NCBI GenBank assembly: GCA_951812925.1
Contig: OX638370.1
Span: forward strand, 113,722,897 to 113,786,896
Direction: 5' to 3'
Source of the DNA: Calliopum simillimum
Lineage: Eukaryota; Arthropoda; Insecta; Diptera; Lauxaniidae
Length of the DNA: 64,000 nt
Positions 46,659 through 56,983 of the stretch are shown here, one piece after another. A program made the position numbers and the translations under genes. Below the pieces are notes generated by a model. It had not been told where the DNA came from and searched no databases. It saw only the letters and a program-made list of their open reading frames with translations. Within the stretch, counting starts at the first letter, position 1. Each line of letters starts with the position of its first letter.

Positions 46659-48425
46659 GATGAAATGTTTTAAAAACTTGATAATTTTATCATACAAACA
46701 ATAACTTTAGAATTGCTATATATAAAAAGTATTATACCATATTTATTTCTTAATCTGATAAACTTTATTATACTGTTGATTCTAATTTTGAATCATACAA
46801 ACTCACATCAGATCATATGTCAATCAGAGTCTCATGCATAAATGTAAAACTTTGACTTATACACAAGGCCTCTTGAATAAACTGTATAAATTGAATAAAC
46901 AACAATTTTGATAGTTCCAACAATGATGGTTTTACTTAGCAATGATTAGTTAATGGTAGGAATTTGTTAACATATTTTAAAAAATATTAACATTTACAGT
47001 AATAATACTTTAAAAAACAATTGAAAAATTTTCGAAAAAAATCCCGCCCTCTTAATCGATTTCAAAAAGTTATTTTTAAGATCTCCCGAAAACAATTTCG
47101 GGTATTTGTGGGTAAACAAGTAAATTTATTTGCACTTGCACATCTGATTTCCTGGAAAACAGTAGGCACATGTCGTTAATATAATCGATATTCTTTAACG
47201 GCACGTTAAAATTTCATCAGTTTCTTCTATCGATTTCATCCAGATCTTTATTTAAAATTGCGTTTCGAATAATAAGCAATTGAGTATGTGATAATATGTG
47301 ATTTGAAAACAAATGTTGAGAGAATCAATCCATTATGCAAAACTTTGTCTTTAAACTTCTTGAATTGTGCACGTATTAAGTTCATAGCCTTTTACGGATG
47401 TAGCTCTTTATTGCGTTAAAGCTTTTCTTCTCGGGAGATAGCTGTATTGCACGATTATTTGATAGTTATCATAAGTGTGTTAATTTGATTTACGCGTAAT
47501 TAATTTTGCCAGAATGCTGCTGCTTCTTTGCAGAATCAGGTCTACTGCTAAAATATCAAAGTATCAGTATTTCACATACAAATTGTTGTTATTATTGTTT
47601 TACCTAGTAATAAATGCATATTTTTATTTTGCCCCTATCATTCTCAGACAGACAAATAACTTAAACAAATTATACTCACAAATTTAAAATAATTTAAAAA
47701 AGTCATGAGTGAACACGCTTTCATAATAAGTGGCCCATTAAGTTATAAATAGAAAAAAAAACGAATTGAAAGCATGCACCACACAGTTAATTTGTGAAAA
47801 AAGTGAACTTACAATTAGCGACAATACAACACAAATCAATTAGCGACAAGGGAATATTTATTTATAAGTAATGGGTTTTTATTTAGTGATACAATTTTTT
47901 ATTTTTTCTTCATTTTTCTATGAATTTTTAATAGGAAGTCCATATGAATCATTCACAATAAAAATAACTATGTAACGCTTTTTTCACAAAGAACAAACAA
48001 AGTCGTATTAAAAATTCAAACAGTGACGATCGATCATCAATCAATAACAAAATAATATTTTAAGTCAAAGGTAAAGCTTTGAGCTTTTCGGACTTTCAAA
48101 AACATTACACTGGACTTAAAATGCTTTAAGTGGACAGCATTAAACTAAAAAAAAAAAAATAAGTGATAATGCAAAATTATGAAATTTTGTACAGTTGAGG
48201 AAGTTAAGTCCATACGATTAGTTATAAAAAACTCAAGAAATAATCACTTGTTTGTTATTAACAATTTAAAAAAAGTTTTGATAAGATTTATTGAAGTAGA
48301 AAGTTGCAAAAATAGTATTACACTACCGGAAATGCTAAAAGTACAACAAACAGAAACATTTAAACCTTGGAAAAATACTATTAAAACATTATACCAGTGA
48401 TTTACTAGCAACTTGTGATATTTTG
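46659..48425. other. Gene-free AT-rich intronic sequence
   Basis: No exon or element termini are recognised. The short open frames at 48179-48480 on both strands lie next to the AGTGATA array and lack codon bias. Confidence 0.35.
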
Positions 48426-48429
48426 TAGA

Positions 48430-49140
48430 GTTACAACTAATTGCAACTACAATTTTGCAATAAAAAAACAAAAATATCATCAGTGATAATTTTTTATCAC
48501 AAAAATAATATCAGTGATATATTGTTTAAGAAGAAAACAAAGCAGATTTTATTGTAATTTCCATGCAAAAATTGCAATAAAAAACAAAAAAAAAATATGA
48601 GTGATAATTATCTGTCACAGAATTAATATCAGTGATATATTGTTAAAGAAGAAAACAAGCTGATTTTACTTTACTTTTCATATAACAATTGCAATAACAC
48701 GCAAACAAAACATCAGTGATAATTTTTTGTCACAGAAATAATAACAGTGACAAATTGTTAAGGAAGAAAAAAACAGATTTTATAACAATTTTCATGCCAA
48801 GTTTGCAATAAGAAACAAAAATACTACCAGTGATATTTTTTTTCACATAAATATTATCAGTGATATTTTTTTGTCACAAAAAAAAAGAGATTTTATAATA
48901 ACTTGCATAACAAGTTTTCAATAAAAAACGAAAATATCATCAGTGATAATATTTTGTCACAGAAATAATTTCATTGATAATTTGTTAAAGAAGAAAAAAG
49001 CTGATTTTTAATCATTTTCATGTCAAAATTGCAATGAAAACAAAAGTATCATCAGTGATCATTTTTTGTCACAGAAACAATATCAGTGATATATTGTAAA
49101 AAAAGAAAAAATCGGATTTAATTATAATATCCAAGTAAAT
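48430..49140 (+). repeat. Six ~114-bp tandem repeats carrying AGTGATA dyads
   Basis: Each unit runs approximately ATCATCAGTGATAATTTTTT, GTCACAGAAATAATATCAGT, GATATATTGTTAAAGAAGAA, AACAGCTGATTTTATT, then TTGCAATAAAAAAC. Unit starts lie near 48481, 48600, 48713, 48827, 48941 and 49051, that is 110-119 bp apart. Inside each unit GTGATAA faces TTGTCAC, an imperfect dyad. TGATAA fits the core recognised by GATA-type transcription factors (WGATAR), so the array could act as a regulatory cluster, but this is inference. The array stops about 500 bp before the ATG of the large exon. Confidence 0.85.
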
Positions 49141-49189
49141 TTTTCACTTGGAACCAAAATTTTATTAAAAAGCAAAACACAGTGACAAA

Positions 49190-49625
49190 TTCAGAGTGAT
49201 AAAAAATTGTAGCCGGATACTTTTTTTCCTAATAAGTTCACCATGAAATTTAATCAGTGATATTTACAGATCGATGAGTTGTCATTAATGACAGCAGTGA
49301 TACATATATTTAAGTCCCACAAATCTAAGTGCAATCAAAAAATAAGCCAATCATTTTTTTTACAGAGTGATGAAAAATATCACTGACCACTAGTGAGTGA
49401 TATTTGTAAAAGCAACAAAAAGCAGTGAAATCATAAAGTTTGTACCAAAAAATATAAAAAAATTATACCAGTGATATTTAGAAAGCGTTGATAAAATATC
49501 ACTGACAACTAGTGATAAATGCAAAAAGCTAAGGTTAATAAAACTTAACAAATATCCAAAATCTCCAATTGAAAAGAAAAGATGGCGAAAAATAAAAAAA
49601 TTTCTCAGTGATATTTCATCAGTGA
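49190..49625 (+). promoter_or_regulatory. AGTGATA/TATCACT cluster in the putative leader of the large exon
   Basis: After the tandem array the same heptamer continues at irregular spacing, with AGTGATA at about 49195, 49255, 49288, 49394, 49471, 49509, 49606 and 49620. Two inverted pairs occur: AAATATCACTGACCACTAGT-GAGTGATA near 49375 and AAATATCACTGACAACTAGT-GATAAA near 49496. These give small hairpins in DNA or RNA. The motif runs to 29 nt before the first ATG, so it lies either in the promoter or in the 5' UTR. Confidence 0.55.
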
Positions 49626-49653
49626 TACATTGTTAAGCCGTTTAAGTCAATTA

Positions 49654-51429
49654 ATGCGCATGGATAGAAAAAAGTCGTTCTTTTCTAAAATGCGTTGTTT
49701 TTCAAAAATAACAAATGTCTTTCGTAAAAAATCAACAACAACAACACCAAATCAATTGGAAAATCAACAGCTGGACGATAATGAGATTGAGACAACACAG
49801 GAAAAACATGGGGGCGACAAACATTTGGTCAATAGCACTAGGCATACTAATACAGCCAACGCTGGAACAGCAGCTACTGCGACAATAACTAGAACAACAA
49901 CAACAACGACAACAAATTATACTGTTATAAATACAACAAACTCAAGTAGTACTGATAAAAACATTAGTGATAATAATGAAAATGATAAACATATAATACA
50001 GCTGATGATAAGCGATGAATGCGATATTAATGATAAAAGCAACTACAATAAATCCGAACAAACGTCGCCAAGTCTGGGTAAGGTTGATAAACATAAACAA
50101 AAACAACAACAACAAATTATCAATATAAGTAAAAATAACAAGAATCGAAATAAAAGTGGCAGCAGCAACAAAAGTAAAAATGGTTGGAATAAAAATAGCG
50201 ACGACGAATTTATTAATGAAAAAACAAAAGAAATTTCTACGAACACCAAAAAAGAAAACAGGCGTGCTGAGGTTATGTCAGCTTATCATGGAAAGCAGCA
50301 ATGGCGTCAAGATGACAACATCGCTGACGAAAACAGCAGCAACAGCATAAACATAAAACGCGTCACAAGTGCAATTGGTGATAAAAATCAACATACAACC
50401 ACAACGCCGACGAAGACGATGACAACAAACTCAACGATATCAACGATAAATGACAAAGACAAGAACAAAACTTGGAATAAAAGCAACTTGCGAGCAAGTG
50501 ACGCTGATAAAAATATTATCAGCCTACATGATGATCATAATGATAACGCCACAATTTTCTTAGAAACAGCAAAAAGCCAACGCAAAGATGTTGATACTGA
50601 TGATATTCACGATGATAATAGAAAATCATCATCATCAACAAAGAGTAATAAAAAAAATTTCATCACATTGTTGTCAACGACGGCAGAAGATAACAGCGAT
50701 ACAGAAGGTAGTTTCATCGAAGAATATAAAAATTTACTCGACGAGAAGCGTCATCTCATACGTGGTTCATATGACATGTCGGAAGTTTGTCATATGGAAG
50801 AAGCATTGAATTTAAGTACACTAAGCCAACATACAACGCTCACGACGCCTAATAGTGCGCGTCTTAGGCCAGACAATCCTTTATTCACATCATTATCGGC
50901 AAATAGTTTAGCGCCCAGTGTTGCACCGAGTATTGCAAAAACCCCAGAAGAAATTGAATACGAACAACAATTTGCTGCCGAGACAGTTGATGTTATGACA
51001 CCGCTGCCTGGTAGTTCAAAGCATGCAGCAAAGGCTTTTGCACTTGGCCGTAATCTTCAGCCGGAAATTGCCGAAGTCATACGCAATTTGGATGCTAATG
51101 CATTACGCATTAATAATTTGACAGTCGAGGATAAATTGGAATTAATGCGTCGTTTTGAAACACAACAGAAGCGTCACAATAACAGTCGTAAGCAGCGTAC
51201 GCATCAGTTAACGCCGTTGCCGCCACCAGATATAGTAGATGCGATAACAACACCCAATACACCCGAATTTGATGAGGTCGAATTGCGTCCCAAACATCAG
51301 CAGCATAATGCGTGTTTGTATGCGCGACGTCAACCAAAAAGGCCAAAATTATTGCTGCAAGTGCAACGTAATGGTGTAGGCGTAAATGAATGCAAAAAAG
51401 CGTCGCAGGCGGAGGATGCTTCAGATGAG
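49654..51429 (+). CDS. Large alternative first coding exon, 592 codons (unidentified protein)
   Basis: The frame is open from a TGA at 49609-49611. The first ATG is at 49654, with a second at 49660. It ends in phase 0 at GATGAG|GTATGA (51430), a usable donor; reading through meets a stop at once. Residues 1-27 are basic (MRMDRKKSFFSKMRCFSK...). Residues ~30-340 are low-complexity Thr, Asn, Lys, Ser and Asp. From about 351 the composition becomes ordinary: EGSFIEEYKNLLDEKRHLIR, then PEEIEYEQQFAAETVDV from about 431, LQPEIAEVIRNLDANALRIN with VEDKLELMRRFE to about 507, and TPLPPPDIVDA with TPEFDEVELRP from about 520. These look like conserved, possibly helical segments. There is no signal peptide or membrane segment. 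No phase-0 acceptor fits upstream, so I read it as an alternative first exon of the gene begun by exons A and B. I do not recognise the family. Confidence 0.8.
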
Positions 51430-52212
51430 GTATGATGAGTGTGAATGCGAAATATTAATTAATTAGTGTAAATGTTTTTAAAGATAGTGGTATCCGTTTG
51501 ATACCATGTCTATTTCAAGATATCTTCTTTGCACAACAGAATACATTACTTTTCTCTTGCGTCTAATGTTTCGGGTAAATCCTTCAAAAACTCGGTTTTT
51601 TAAACTTAACAGTTTTTGGAAACATATGGGCATGTCGCAAAATAATATTCCCTTAATTGACTTAGGTTTTCAGAAAATTTTCTATTTATATTCTTTAGCC
51701 AGCTGTCGTGAAATATATTTCTTGATGTGCAAAATGAAATTCATAAGGTCATTTTAGCTAAATTTCGGGAAAATCGAAATTTCGGATAATATACGGGAGA
51801 GCACATACAGCAAATAGTTTGGGTGTGAAATTCAAACCAAATTGGAATGAATACAAATCCAAACCAAATTTGGTATAAAATTTATGCTACGTCTTGTTAT
51901 ACAAACCGTTTATACTTCTTCGTATAAAATTTATACAAATAAAGTTTTAATACAATTTACACTATTTTGGTTTAAATTGAATACATAGTATCACCATATA
52001 AAAGTCTTTTATACTATTTTTGTATAAATTTTATATAGAAGTTCATATAAAAGTATTTATATATAAATTTTATATTTTGCTATATAAACAAATTTTATAT
52101 ACTTTTCGAATAAATATTTCGGAATTAAAAATTGATACTGCCATATCCCTTAAACAGTGAGTCGTATGAAAAAAAGTTTAATAACATTTTTTGTAGTAAA
52201 TTTTGTAAAGTA
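51430..52212 (+). other. Start of the intron after the large exon
   Basis: The interval 51865-52105 is dense in TATAAAATTTATAC-like palindromes (for example TGGTATAAAATTTATGC, CGTATAAAATTTATACAA, TTGTATAAATTTTATATA). Before it, CAAATAGTTTGGGTGTGAAA and AAACCAAATTGG recur in short direct repeats. The open frame at 51506-51757 has no support as an exon. The intron extends to the window end, so the shared downstream exons are not visible. Confidence 0.4.
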
Positions 52213-53111
52213 GAGTAGAACGGGGCAATGTCGTGCACTCAACTTTGACATGCTCGTAAAGCCGTACATCTCAAGCGAATGCGACGAGTAAGCATCCGAT
52301 CGAAAGATAATTTCGTTGGTTACATCCATGTGTAACAACATTTGTGTAGCGAGAAATTGTGTTTGTGTAAGTGAAGAAAAAAAAAATGTGCACAACATTA
52401 CCCCCCTCAAAATTTGTGGGGTAATTTCGTGCATTGTTTTCCGAATATAGTAAAGGTACCAAAATGTGTGAGAAATGATAGGTAGTGGTTCTATTAGTGG
52501 AGATTTAGCATTATCATGTATTTATTCATTATTATACAAGTGTGAAGTACATAATATGTTGTGTAGAGTAGAACGGGGCAATGTCGTGCACTCAACTTTG
52601 ACATGCTCGTAAAGCCGTACATCTCAAGGGAATGCAACGAGTAAGCATCCGATCGAAAGATAATTTCATTGGTTACATCCATGTGTAACAACATTTGTGT
52701 AGCGAGAAATTGTGTTTGTGTAAGTGAATGTGCACGACATTACCCCAAAGGTCGTTTTAAAGGTCAATTTCGATAACTCGGTGAAGCCCAACATTTTTTT
52801 CGAAAACCAAATACTTCTTTTCTTTGGCAGGATATTTCGTTTCAGAAAACACTTACCTGGTATATTTTCCCGCAAGGAAAATTATTTTTTTCACCCGATA
52901 AAAAAACACTTTTATCGTCCCGAAAGCGTTCGTTTTGAAAAAAAGGTGACTCTGTAGAGACGAACTGGTGAAAATTGCTAGTATTACATGCATAAGCTCA
53001 GTAGGTCAGCAGGTCCCTACCTTACGAACAGTTGGTAAATCATTCAATTCTTTTGGCTAAAACAGCCAGTGCACGACATTACCCCCTGCACGACATTACC
53101 CCGTTCTACTC
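52213..53111. mobile_element. 899-bp TA-flanked element with duplicated left end
   Basis: The left end follows TA (52211-52212) and reads GAGTAGAACGGGGCAATGTC, then GTGCACTC. The right end is CGACATTACCCCGTTCTACT-C followed by TA (53112-53113). A second left end starts at 52566, also after TA, and the ~165 bp following it nearly repeat 52213-52380, including GACATGCTCGTAAAGCCGTA. The interior reiterates GTGCACGACATTACCCC in both orientations. The structure suggests a second insertion into, or partial duplication of, the first. No transposase frame is present. Confidence 0.7.
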
Positions 53112-53194
53112 TATATGCATATAACAAGGGTGTCAGCATAGAACAAGAGTAAGCCGATTTTGGCCCGCCTATAACAAACACAATATTTAACTAT

Positions 53195-53440
53195 TTTGCA
53201 AATTTCTCGGATTTACAACACTCACGAAAAATTGTGTTTGTTGTTCTTTTAAGATCGTCTACAAAAAACACAATATTTTTATTTTTTCCAAATTTCTCGG
53301 AATTACAACACCCATGAGAAACAGTTTTTGTTTGTTGTTGAAATATTGTATTTGTTGTAGACGAGCTAAAAAAAAACAAAACAATTTTTCATGGGTGTTG
53401 TAATTCCGAGAAATTTTGTAATTCCGAGAAATTTTTTACT
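53195..53440. repeat. Three ~32-nt repeats, two direct and one inverted
   Basis: AATTTCTCGGATTTACAACA (53201), AATTTCTCGGAATTACAACA (53290) and the inverse TGTTGTAATTCCGAGAAATT (about 53395) recur with a trailing TTCCGAGAAATT. The latter two can pair over roughly 32 nt around an 80-nt loop. It is probably a degraded inverted-repeat element. Confidence 0.5.
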
Positions 53441-53543
53441 CGGCTCAGTGATTTTGAAACGCTGGTATCGTTCATATATAATTCAGAGCAACAATGATTT
53501 TGCGCCTTATAGTATCGGAGTCAATTTCGAGTTACCTTGACTT

Positions 53544-54022
53544 ACACAGTGCAACATTTTTCAAGTCATTGACGGTGTACTAAAATCCGTTATAAAGCGT
53601 CGAAAGTACTTGCCGAAACAAGTAATTCTGCCGGAGCGTTTTGCAAAGTTGACTCATATAAGGATTTTATGGTCATTTTTGCGATTTTAAGGCACTAGAT
53701 GAATTTTTTTCGGTTAAGTTTGTTCGGCATTTTTTTTTTCTTCTATACAATAGCTACAACATTGCTGAAGTCATCAAAACAATATCTCGGCTCGTTACCG
53801 AGATATAGCCATATGAAAAAATCTAAAAATCGCTCAAAATCCTCAAAATGGCTCAAAGTTGCAATTTTTAGCATTATAATTATAATTATCCAGCAACTTT
53901 TTGCCTCAAATTGGATTTTGAGCCAACTTTGCAAAACGCTCTGGCAGAATTACTTGTTTCGGCGAGTACTTCGACGCCCTATAACGGATTTTAGTTCACT
54001 TTTCATGTGTCGCACTGTGTTA
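53544..54022. mobile_element. ~480-bp inverted-repeat element
   Basis: The left arm 53544-53657 contains ACTAAAATCCGTTATAAAGC, CCGAAACAAGTAATTCTGCC and GAGCGTTTTGCAAAGTTG. The right arm 53920-54022 is its reverse complement with few changes. ACACAGTGCAAC and GTCGCACTGTGTT mark the outer ends. No clear target duplication is visible. The open frame at 53699-54079 crosses the right arm and is not supported as a gene. Confidence 0.6.
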
Positions 54023-54068
54023 TTGAATACGAAAATAATATCAGTTTCGTCGAAGTTTCGTCCAGATA

Positions 54069-54455
54069 CCCTTGCTTAAAGTGGTTAAAATAGCTCTTTT
54101 GAGTAGAGTTGCACTTCGTTTACAGTAAACAGTCTTATTAGTTTTTGCTAATGGTATTTGATAGCCACTACTTTCTTCATTAAAACTAATCTTTCAACTT
54201 TTCCAATTAGTTTCTTACTTTCCGAGCTATCACTCATTGAAGTAAAGTTATTTCAGCTCCAAAACAGAAGATTCCAAATTTGTATATGATTTGCTTCATT
54301 GGATGCTAATTCAAAAAGTATGGATCTAATCAAAAAAGTTGGAAGGTAAAGGAAAATGGAGAAGGTATGCCTATCCGAAGTCATAAGAAAAAATTAATTA
54401 CAGTGTTTACTGTAAATACGCCTCAAACAGCTATTTTTACAACTTTAAGCAAGGA
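54069..54455. mobile_element. 387-bp TA-flanked MITE
   Basis: The left end CCCTTGCTTAAAGTGGTTAA (then AATAGCTC) and right end GCTATTTTTACAACTTTAAG (then CAAGGA) are inverted copies. Both are bordered by TA (54067-54068 and 54456-54457). A second inverted motif, TTTACAGTAAACAGT on the left and ACAGTGTTTACTGTAAA on the right, follows inside. No coding. It is a Tc1/mariner-type non-autonomous element by target. Confidence 0.7.
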
Positions 54456-54457
54456 TA

Positions 54458-55597
54458 TTTAGAAAACTAGAATCACTTCAGGCAAGCAAATCATACTAAG
54501 AGTGAGCCTAGAGAGAGGTTAACTCAAAAAACTAAGTCTTTGGAAAAAAAAGTTTTTTTCGCCCTGTGTAATCGTTAACCAATATTTTTTCCTGTAAGAA
54601 TAGCCATTTGTGAGATATTTCTGACGTTTGACCTTAAGATTTCTTGAAAACTACCGCTCACCAGATTATCTGTAGAATAAGCAGATTTAATCTTCTGGAT
54701 ATTTCCAGAAAAAATGCAGAAGAAAAAGAACAGGTAATCTGGTTATCTTTATTTTGCACTTACACAGAAACATACGGATAAATGATTAAGACCGACAGAT
54801 TAGGCAAAATCTTTAAAAAAAACTAATAATAATTGCCAAAATTAGTAACAATATTTTTCCTAGTATTTTTACTATAATTTTTTTCATTTTATACGTATGC
54901 TGACGTCTGGTAGTATCTCAAGTTGTTTTCAATAAAATATTTATCAATTAATCAGTTAATAAATAAGTATCTTATCTGTAGTTAACTTCAAAGTTAATTC
55001 AATTGCTTAAAACAAGCGTTTAGTTTCAAGTGTCCGAATAACTAATTATGTATAAGAGTTATTGCATTTTATATTACTAAACTACATATACTGCTTTTAT
55101 ACTTATTTTATATGGTAGTTTCTTTGAAGCTTCATGCGTTTCTACAGAATTTCATAGAATTGTAAAAATTGAAAATTTTGACTTTAACATTGGTCAAGCA
55201 TTTAGTTCGAGTATCGCTTAAAATGATTTTTATAGAAACTACCTACGAATAAGATAAGATTTTAAAATCAAAAATAATTTAGTACTAAAACAAGTGATGT
55301 CATATATTTTTCAATATTTAATTTATGACCCATTCAAGTAGAAGGGGTGTGACTGTAGAAAATGATTTTGTAAAATAACTGAATGAGCAAAATGACATAA
55401 TCACCATATCATCAATTAAGCCCCATTTTATTTTTAAATCATTTTTTTAAGGAATGATTATAAGATTAGTAACAAAATTGATTGAATTATTTTACGATTA
55501 ACATCGCTTTAATTTGATATTCCTTATTTTATAAAAGGCTAAAGCGCGAAAAAATTTTAAATAAATTGATTGAAGTGCTGCAAAATATGGAAAATAC
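54458..55597. other. Gene-free AT-rich intronic sequence
   Basis: Nothing identifiable is seen. A short self-complementary pair (AGATTTAATCTTCTGGATAT and TCTGGTTATCTTTATTTTGC) is too weak to annotate. Confidence 0.3.
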
Positions 55598-55599
55598 TA

Positions 55600-55790
55600 T
55601 CCCAGTGTGCCAGACGGTTCAAATCTCCGCTTTTTTATCCGTTACGGATCCGTTACTGATCCGTTGGCGGGAGAGATTCCTAAAAAAAAAGCGAATCGTT
55701 TTTGTTTTTGGAATTTCTCCCGAAAACGGATCAGTAACGGATCCGTAACGGGTAAAAAAGCGAAGATATGAACCGTCTGGCACACTGGGA
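55600..55790. mobile_element. 191-bp palindromic MITE, CCCAGTGTGCC family
   Basis: The ends TCCCAGTGTGCCAGACGGTT and AACCGTCTGGCACACTGGGA are exact inverses and are bordered by TA (55598-55599 and 55791-55792). The whole element is close to a perfect palindrome. The interior repeats ATCCGTTACGGATCCGTTAC and GATCCG on both arms. It shares ends with the larger element at 55869-56983. Confidence 0.85.
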
Positions 55791-55868
55791 TATTTCAAAA
55801 AAATAAGTCCAAAAAATTTTTGAACTAAAATTTTTCTGATCTTTTTCTTACTTATTGATTTATCTTTA

Positions 55869-56983
55869 CCCAGTGTGCCAAACGGACTCGTTTCGGATCA
55901 GTAACGGGTTCATATTTTCGTTCTTTTTATCCGTTACGGAATCCGTTACGTATCCGTTACTGATCCGTTTGCGGGAAGGATTCCTAAAAAAAAACGAATC
56001 GTTTTTTCTTCTTTTATGGATCCGTTTCGAACCTGTAACGTACATCAAAAACGAATTCAAAACGGATTCGCTTTTAATAATGTTAATGCTGCTTATAAAA
56101 AAAAAGAAAACAGGGTGAAGCGCTTATTTTTAATTAAAAAAAACAAAAAAACGAAATAACAAAAAAAAAAAAAATTACTAGCCCGGCCGGGAGTCGAACT
56201 CAGGCTCCCGGGGTATTACTCTTTCATACACGAGACGTTAGACAACTAGGCTATTGGCCGATATGATGTTTACTTAACTGATGTAGACTTATTTGATGTT
56301 GAGATTTAAAGTTTGTATATTAAACAAATTTCTGTTGTTTTTTTATAAGTATTCTGTGTTGTTTTTCTTCCCTTCTTTTGATAAAAAATGTTATATACTC
56401 AAATTTGGAATCAAAAACATTTTTTCAAACAGAGTTTGAAAAGTTTACAAAAAATCATACGCAATAAAATAAAAAGAAAAAAAAAAAAACAAATCAAAAA
56501 TATTTTTTTTATCATAAAAATTAAATAAAGCAAATCCGTTTTGAGTTCGTATTTGAATTATTTACGGAATCGAAACGGATTTGCCCAGGTTCGAATCGTA
56601 CCAGAGCAGAGGTAGATTTTTACCCTTTATTTTTCTTCCTTTTTTTTCTTTTTATTATTTTTTAATTGCTAATAGGCGCATCAAAACGGTTTTTTTCTGT
56701 AAATATACAACATTAACATATTTAAAAGCAAATCCGTTTTGAATTCGATTTTACATAAGTTTCGGATTCGAAACGGGCCCGCACTGCGGAATTTAATTTT
56801 TTTTTTATTCGCTAATAAGCGCTTCAAAAAGTTTTTTTTTATCTAAACAAAGCGTTTTGAATTCGTTTTTGATGTACGTTACGGGTTCGAAATGGATCCG
56901 TTGCCGCGGATTACGTTTTTTATACCTTTATGAACTCGTAATGGATTCGAAACGGATCCTCATCCGATTTTGTGCACATTGGG
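55869..56983. mobile_element. 1115-bp element of the CCCAGTGTGCC family, carrying tRNA-like sequence
   Basis: The left end CCCAGTGTGCCAAACGGACT follows TA (55867-55868). The right end CCGATTTTGTGCACATTGGG precedes TA (56984-56985). Subterminal sequence repeats ACGGATCCGTTTCGAAC-type and AACGGATTCG-type motifs on both sides (GATCCGTTACTGATCCGTTT; TTGAATTCGTTTTTGATGTA and its inverse TACATCAAAAACGAATTC at 56041). The interior holds a tRNA-like sequence at 56181-56259 and a second box-B-like CAGGTTCGAATCGTACC near 56586. No transposase is present. It lies only ~80 bp from the 191-bp relative. Confidence 0.7.
56181..56259 (-). repeat. tRNA-like sequence (SINE head or tRNA pseudogene)
   Basis: On the minus strand the 79 nt start GGCCAATAGCCTAGTTGTCT and end GAGTTCGACTCCCGGCCGGGC. 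TAGCCTAGTTG fits the RNA polymerase III A box (TRGYNNARNGG, one mismatch) and AGTTCGACTCC fits the B box (GGTTCGANTCC). Acceptor-stem pairing is poor, and CCGGGAG...CTCCCGG forms an extended hairpin instead of a normal T arm, so it is unlikely to be a functional tRNA. A T-rich tract follows on the minus strand. A tRNA-derived SINE is the best fit. Confidence 0.55.

Noticed and set aside
48430..49140. CRISPR-like array because of regular ~114-bp repeats
   Set aside because: Whole units repeat, with no short repeat plus unique spacer structure, and the genome is eukaryotic.
49630..49653. Start of the large coding exon at a TTG codon
   Set aside because: Nuclear insect genes start at ATG as a rule; the first in-frame ATG is at 49654, followed by another at 49660.
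53699..54079. 126-residue frame
   Set aside because: It spans the centre and right arm of an inverted-repeat element and shows no conserved motif.
56181..56259. Functional tRNA gene
   Set aside because: Polymerase III boxes are recognisable, but the acceptor stem does not pair properly and the T arm is replaced by a long hairpin.
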